Source of the DNA: Streptomyces sp. NRRL B-24484
GTDB lineage: Bacteria > Actinomycetota > Actinomycetes > Streptomycetales > Streptomycetaceae
Assembly: GCF_000717715.1 (NCBI RefSeq)
Contig: NZ_JOAI01000030.1
Location: forward strand, 1 to 64,000
Length of the DNA stretch: 64,000 bases
Direction: 5' to 3'
The notes under the pieces are model-generated. The model saw nothing but the letters and a program-made list of their open reading frames with translations. It was not told where the DNA came from and did not search any database. This document shows positions 60,291 through 64,000 of this stretch, one piece after another (positions within the stretch are counted from its first letter, which is position 1; every line of letters starts with the position of its first letter). The translations under genes were made by a program, and so were the position numbers.

Positions 60291-63170
60291 GTGACTGACA
60301 CGACGAGCGGTTCCGCACGCGGGTCGAAGTCCGCGAAGGCGACCAAGGCGGGCGGCAAGGCGCCCGAGGGCGGGCTGCGGATCGGGCGCATCTACACCAC
60401 TCCTGGCGTCCACCCCTACGACCAGGTGACCTGGGAGCGCCGCGACGTCGTCATGACCAACTGGCGTGACGGCTCGATCAACTTCGAGCAGCGCGGCGTG
60501 GAGTTCCCCGACTTCTGGTCGGTCAACGCGGTCAACATCGTGACCTCGAAGTACTTCCGCGGCGCCGTGGGCACCCCGCAGCGCGAGTGGAGCCTCAAGC
60601 AGATCATCGACCGCGTGGTGCTCACCTACCGCGCCGCCGGTGAGAAGCACGGCTACTTCGCCACCCCGGAGGACGCCGAGACCTTCGAGCACGAGCTGAC
60701 CCACGCCCTCCTCCACCAGGTGTTCAGCTTCAACTCGCCGGTCTGGTTCAACGTCGGCACCAAGCAGCCCCAGCAGGTCTCCGCCTGCTTCATCCTGGCC
60801 GTCGACGACTCCATGGAGTCGATCCTCGACTGGTACAAGGAAGAGGGCATGATCTTCAAGGGCGGCTCCGGCGCCGGCCTCAACCTCTCCCGGATCCGCT
60901 CCTCCAAGGAGCTGCTGTCCTCCGGCGGCAACGCCTCCGGCCCGGTCTCCTTCATGCGCGGCGCCGACGCCTCCGCCGGCACCATCAAGTCGGGCGGCGC
61001 CACCCGCCGCGCGGCCAAGATGGTCGTCCTGGACGTCGACCACCCGGACGTCGAGGCCTTCATCGAGACCAAGGTGAAGGAGGAGGAGAAGATCCGCGCC
61101 CTGCGCGACGCCGGGTTCGACATGGACCTGGGCGGCGACGACATCACCTCCGTCCAGTACCAGAACGCCAACAACTCCGTCCGCGTCTCGGACGAGTTCA
61201 TGACGGCGGTCGAGAACGGCACCGCCTTCGGCCTGCGTGCCCGGATGACCGGCGAGGTCATCGAGACCGTCGACGCCAAGCAGCTCTTCCGCAAGATGGC
61301 CGAGGCCGCCTGGGCCTGTGCCGACCCGGGCATCCAGTACGACTCGACCATCAACCACTGGCACACCTGCCCGGAGTCCGGCCGCATCAACGCGTCCAAC
61401 CCCTGCTCCGAGTACATGCACCTGGACAACTCCAGCTGCAACCTCGCCTCGCTCAACCTGATGAAGTTCCTCCGCGACGACGACTCCTTCGACGCCGGGA
61501 CCTTCGCCAAGGTCGTCGAGCTGGTCATCACCGCGATGGACATCTCCATCTGCTTCGCCGACTTCCCGACCGAGAAGATCGGCGAGACCACCCGCGCCTT
61601 CCGCCAGCTCGGCATCGGCTACGCCAACCTCGGCGCCCTGCTGATGGCCACCGGCCACGCGTACGACTCCGAGGGCGGCCGCGCGCTGGCCGGCGCCATC
61701 ACCTCGCTGATGACCGGCACCGCCTACCGCCGCGGCGCCGAACTCGCCGGCGTGGTCGGCCCGTACGAGGGCTACGCCCGCAACGCCGCCGCCCACCGCC
61801 GGGTGATGCAGCAGCACGCGGACGCCAACGCCGCCGCCGTCGCGGTCGACGACCTGGACGCCCCGGTGTGGGCCGCCGCCACCGAGACCTGGGGCGACGT
61901 GATCCGCCTGGGCGCCGCGAACGGCTTCCGCAACGCGCAGGCCTCCGTGCTCGCCCCGACCGGCACCATCGGCCTGATGATGGACTGCGACACCACCGGC
62001 GTCGAGCCGGACCTCGCACTGGTCAAGTTCAAGAAGCTCGTCGGCGGCGGCTCGATGCAGATCGTCAACGGCACCGTGCCGCGCGCCCTGAAGCGCCTCG
62101 GCTACCAGGACGAGCAGGTCGAGGCGGTCGTCGCCCACATCGCCGAGCACGGCAACGTGATCGACGCCCCGGGCCTCAAGTCCGCCCACTACGAGGTCTT
62201 CGACTGCGCGATGGGCGAGCGCTCCATCTCGCCGATGGGCCACGTGCGGATGATGTCGGCGATCCAGCCGTGGATCTCCGGCGCCATCTCCAAGACGGTC
62301 AACATGCCCGAGAACGCCTCGGTCGAGGACGTCGAGGAGATCTACTTCGAGGCGTGGAAGCTCGGTGTGAAGGCGCTCGCCATCTACCGCGACAACTGCA
62401 AGGTCGGCCAGCCGCTCTCGGCCAAGACCAAGACCCCGGCCGTCGAGGAGAAGGCCGCCGCGGCGCCCGCCGCGGTCGAGAAGGTCGTCGAGTACCGCCC
62501 CGTCCGCAAGCGCCTCCCGAAGGGCCGCCCGGGCATCACCACCTCCTTCACGGTCGGCGGCGCCGAGGGCTACATGACGGCCAACTCCTACCCGGACGAC
62601 GGCCTGGGCGAGGTCTTCCTGAAGATGTCCAAGCAGGGTTCGACCCTCGCGGGCATGATGGACGCCTTCTCGATCGCCGTCTCGGTCGGCCTGCAGTACG
62701 GCGTGCCGCTGGAGACCTACGTCTCGAAGTTCACCAACATGCGCTTCGAGCCGGCCGGTCTGACCGACGACCCGGACGTGCGGATGGCGCAGTCGATCGT
62801 CGACTACATCTTCCGCCGCCTGGCGCTGGACTTCCTGCCGTTCGAGACCCGTTCCGCGCTCGGCATCCACTCCGTCGAGGAGCGGACCCGGCACCTGGAG
62901 ACGGGCTCGTACGAGCCGGTCGAGGAGGAGGACGTGGACGTGGAGGGCCTCGCCCAGTCCGCGCCGCTCGCCGCCCCCCGGGCCGCCGAGCCCGCCCCGG
63001 CGAAGCCGCAGGCCGCCCCGGCCCGGGCCCACAACTCGACCGAACTGGTGGAGATCCAGCTGGGCCTGAACGCCGACGCGCCGCTCTGCTTCTCCTGCGG
63101 CACCAAGATGCGCCGCGCCGGCAGCTGCTACCTCTGCGAGGGCTGCGGCTCCACCAGCGGCTGCAGCTGA
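60291..63170 (+). CDS. nrdJ: Vitamin B12-dependent (class II) ribonucleotide reductase NrdJ
   Basis: The protein is 959 residues from GTG 60291 (AGGAGGAGGAG 5 nt upstream). Residues about 30-600 are the catalytic barrel with the active-site SACFILAVDDS, NPCSEYMHLDNSSCNLASLN and GTIGLMMDCDTTGVEPD motifs. A C-terminal region of about 300 residues ends in a Cys-rich tail (CFSCGTKM, CYLCEGCGSTSGC) probably binding zinc or passing electrons. It makes deoxyribonucleotides using adenosylcobalamin and works without oxygen. The first 30 residues are Lys/Gly-rich. I see no cobalamin riboswitch in the 194-bp gap before it. Confidence 0.96.
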   Translation: MTDTTSGSARGSKSAKATKAGGKAPEGGLRIGRIYTTPGVHPYDQVTWERRDVVMTNWRDGSINFEQRGVEFPDFWSVNAVNIVTSKYFRGAVGTPQREWSLKQIIDRVVLTYRAAGEKHGYFATPEDAETFEHELTHALLHQVFSFNSPVWFNVGTKQPQQVSACFILAVDDSMESILDWYKEEGMIFKGGSGAGLNLSRIRSSKELLSSGGNASGPVSFMRGADASAGTIKSGGATRRAAKMVVLDVDHPDVEAFIETKVKEEEKIRALRDAGFDMDLGGDDITSVQYQNANNSVRVSDEFMTAVENGTAFGLRARMTGEVIETVDAKQLFRKMAEAAWACADPGIQYDSTINHWHTCPESGRINASNPCSEYMHLDNSSCNLASLNLMKFLRDDDSFDAGTFAKVVELVITAMDISICFADFPTEKIGETTRAFRQLGIGYANLGALLMATGHAYDSEGGRALAGAITSLMTGTAYRRGAELAGVVGPYEGYARNAAAHRRVMQQHADANAAAVAVDDLDAPVWAAATETWGDVIRLGAANGFRNAQASVLAPTGTIGLMMDCDTTGVEPDLALVKFKKLVGGGSMQIVNGTVPRALKRLGYQDEQVEAVVAHIAEHGNVIDAPGLKSAHYEVFDCAMGERSISPMGHVRMMSAIQPWISGAISKTVNMPENASVEDVEEIYFEAWKLGVKALAIYRDNCKVGQPLSAKTKTPAVEEKAAAAPAAVEKVVEYRPVRKRLPKGRPGITTSFTVGGAEGYMTANSYPDDGLGEVFLKMSKQGSTLAGMMDAFSIAVSVGLQYGVPLETYVSKFTNMRFEPAGLTDDPDVRMAQSIVDYIFRRLALDFLPFETRSALGIHSVEERTRHLETGSYEPVEEEDVDVEGLAQSAPLAAPRAAEPAPAKPQAAPARAHNSTELVEIQLGLNADAPLCFSCGTKMRRAGSCYLCEGCGSTSGCS

Positions 63171-63176
63171 CCCCGG

Positions 63177-63213
63177 GCGGGCCGCGCCGGACACGACGTC
63201 CGGCGCGGCCCGC
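63177..63213 (+). terminator. Terminator hairpin after nrdJ (first)
   Basis: A perfect 16-bp stem (GCGGGCCGCGCCGGAC at 63177-63192 with 63198-63213) closes on a 5-nt loop, 7 nt after the nrdJ stop. Confidence 0.9.
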
Positions 63214-63237
63214 GGGGGTGGCCGAACAGCAGCTCAC

Positions 63238-63268
63238 GAAGGGGACCGGCCGTCGGCCGGTCCCCTTC
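63238..63268. terminator. Second perfect hairpin after nrdJ
   Basis: GAAGGGGACCGGCC at 63238-63251 pairs perfectly with 63255-63268 around a 3-nt loop. It comes 24 nt after the first hairpin and upstream of the sigma-factor gene. Confidence 0.8.
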
Positions 63269-63341
63269 GCCGTGCCTGCGTGCTGCGGGACACGACACCG
63301 GGCGGGTGCCGTGTCCCGGCCCGGCCGGCGGGGTGGTGCGG

Positions 63342-63347
63342 CATGAT
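63342..63347 (+). promoter_or_regulatory. -10-like box for leaderless start of the ECF-type sigma gene
   Basis: CATGAT lies 6 nt before ATG 63354 and no ribosome binding site is seen. The match to TANNNT is weak. Confidence 0.35.
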
Positions 63348-63353
63348 GGGCGG

Positions 63354-64000
63354 ATGGAACTGGAGCCGCACCGGCGCGAGTTGGTGGCGTTCTGCTACCG
63401 GATGACGGGCTCGTTCCACGAGGCCGAGGACCTGGTGCAGGAGACCCTGCTGCGCGCCTGGAAGGCCCGTGACCGCTACGACCCGGCGCGTGCCTCGGTG
63501 CGGACCTGGTTGTACCGGATCGCCGCCAACGTGTGCCTGACGGCACTGGAGGGGCGCGGGCGGCGGCCGCTGCCGTCCGGACTGGGAGCGCCGAGCGAGG
63601 ACCCGGGGGCGCCGCTCGTGCCGGCGCAGGACGTCCCCTGGCTGGAGCCGTTCCCGGACGCCCGGTACGACGCGGAGGTCCGGGCCGACCTCCGGCTCGC
63701 CTGGGTGGCCGCCGTGCAGCACCTGCCGGCGCGCCAGCGCGCGGTGCTCGTCCTGCGCGAGGTGCTGGCCTTCTCCGCCGCCGAGGTCGCCGAGCAGTTG
63801 GGGACCACCGTCGCCGCGGTGAACAGCGCGCTGCAGCGCGCCCGCGCGGCCGTGGCCGACGTGGGCGACGCCGGCGAGGTCCGCGAGCCGGACGACCCCG
63901 AGGTGCAGGCGGTGGTCCGGCGCTACGTGCGGGCGTTCGAGGCGGCCGACGTCGGCGCGCTGGTGCGGCTGCTGGCCGAGGACGCCGTCCTGGAGATGCC
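63354..64000 (+). CDS. ECF-type sigma-70 family factor, 3' end beyond window
   Basis: The frame runs open from ATG 63354 to the window edge (215 codons, no stop). Region 2 is [51 protein letters not shown]; region 4 is [53 protein letters not shown] further SnoaL-like start ([28 protein letters not shown]) indicates the long-ECF class that carries a C-terminal SnoaL domain (SigX5/SigG type). The linker [14 protein letters not shown] is also typical. The role is unknown. A -10-like box lies 6 nt before the ATG. Confidence 0.88.
   Translation, partial: MELEPHRRELVAFCYRMTGSFHEAEDLVQETLLRAWKARDRYDPARASVRTWLYRIAANVCLTALEGRGRRPLPSGLGAPSEDPGAPLVPAQDVPWLEPFPDARYDAEVRADLRLAWVAAVQHLPARQRAVLVLREVLAFSAAEVAEQLGTTVAAVNSALQRARAAVADVGDAGEVREPDDPEVQAVVRRYVRAFEAADVGALVRLLAEDAVLEM

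Overview
This window is GC-rich (well over 70%) actinobacterial chromosome. The gene content and order match the conserved core of Streptomycetaceae (Streptomyces or Kitasatospora): osaC-osaA-osaB, ftsK, rimO-pgsA-cinA-clgR, lhr, recA-recX, gluABCD-gluRK, miaB, miaA, dapF, rsh, hflX, a siderophore locus, dinG, lexA, nrdRJ. Other lineage marks are GTG/TTG starts, TANNNT -10 boxes placed 6-8 nt before start codons (leaderless mRNAs), SOS boxes of the Gram-positive type and a DmdR/IdeR-type iron box. I see no IS element, prophage, CRISPR array or tRNA.

Layout. 1-142: 3' end of a 5S rRNA gene and its terminator, closing an rrn operon. 159-1743: PAP2-family membrane protein and an acetate-type (YaaH) transporter. 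2138-10659: osmoadaptation and sigma-B-type signalling module: OsaC-like multidomain phosphatase/anti-sigma kinase, divergent from an OsaA-like hybrid histidine kinase with a long HAMP array, then the OsaB-like regulator. 10794-18312: DNA translocase FtsK, RodZ-like HTH membrane protein, the overlapping rimO-pgsA-cinA run, and clgR (Clp protease regulator), which is preceded by a 13-codon upstream ORF. 18438-30346: Lhr helicase, a subtilase, DUF3046, an AI-2E family exporter, recA-recX and RNase Y. 30437-39476: FAD monooxygenase, glutamate ABC importer gluABCD (minus strand) with the divergent two-component pair gluR-gluK, and an orphan TAXI binding protein. 39543-49347: tRNA and ribosome modification, cell-wall and stringent-response genes (miaB, extradiol-like protein, small antitoxin-family protein, miaA, membrane protein, dapF, RSH, hflX). 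49417-55948: two tandem paralogous secreted trypsin-like lipoproteins, then an iron-box-controlled two-gene NRPS-independent siderophore locus in which an acyltransferase and an N-hydroxylase are fused into one protein. 56168-63170: dinG, lexA, nrdR-nrdJ. 63354-64000: start of an ECF-type sigma factor cut by the window edge.

How it works together. Much of the window handles DNA damage and nucleotide supply: LexA box sites lie at recA and lexA, and the lexA-nrdR intergenic region also carries a NrdR-box-like site, so repair and dNTP synthesis controls sit side by side. A second theme is stress signalling: OsaABC, ClgR, RSH, HflX. A third is nutrient acquisition: glutamate uptake with its own two-component system, and siderophore production.

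The most unusual items are the GNAT-monooxygenase fusion and its minimal siderophore locus, the ATGA-overlapping leaderless upstream ORF of clgR, the 276-bp-period HAMP repeat in osaA, the partly degenerate synthetase of the RSH protein, and a GC-rich minisatellite after the siderophore operon.
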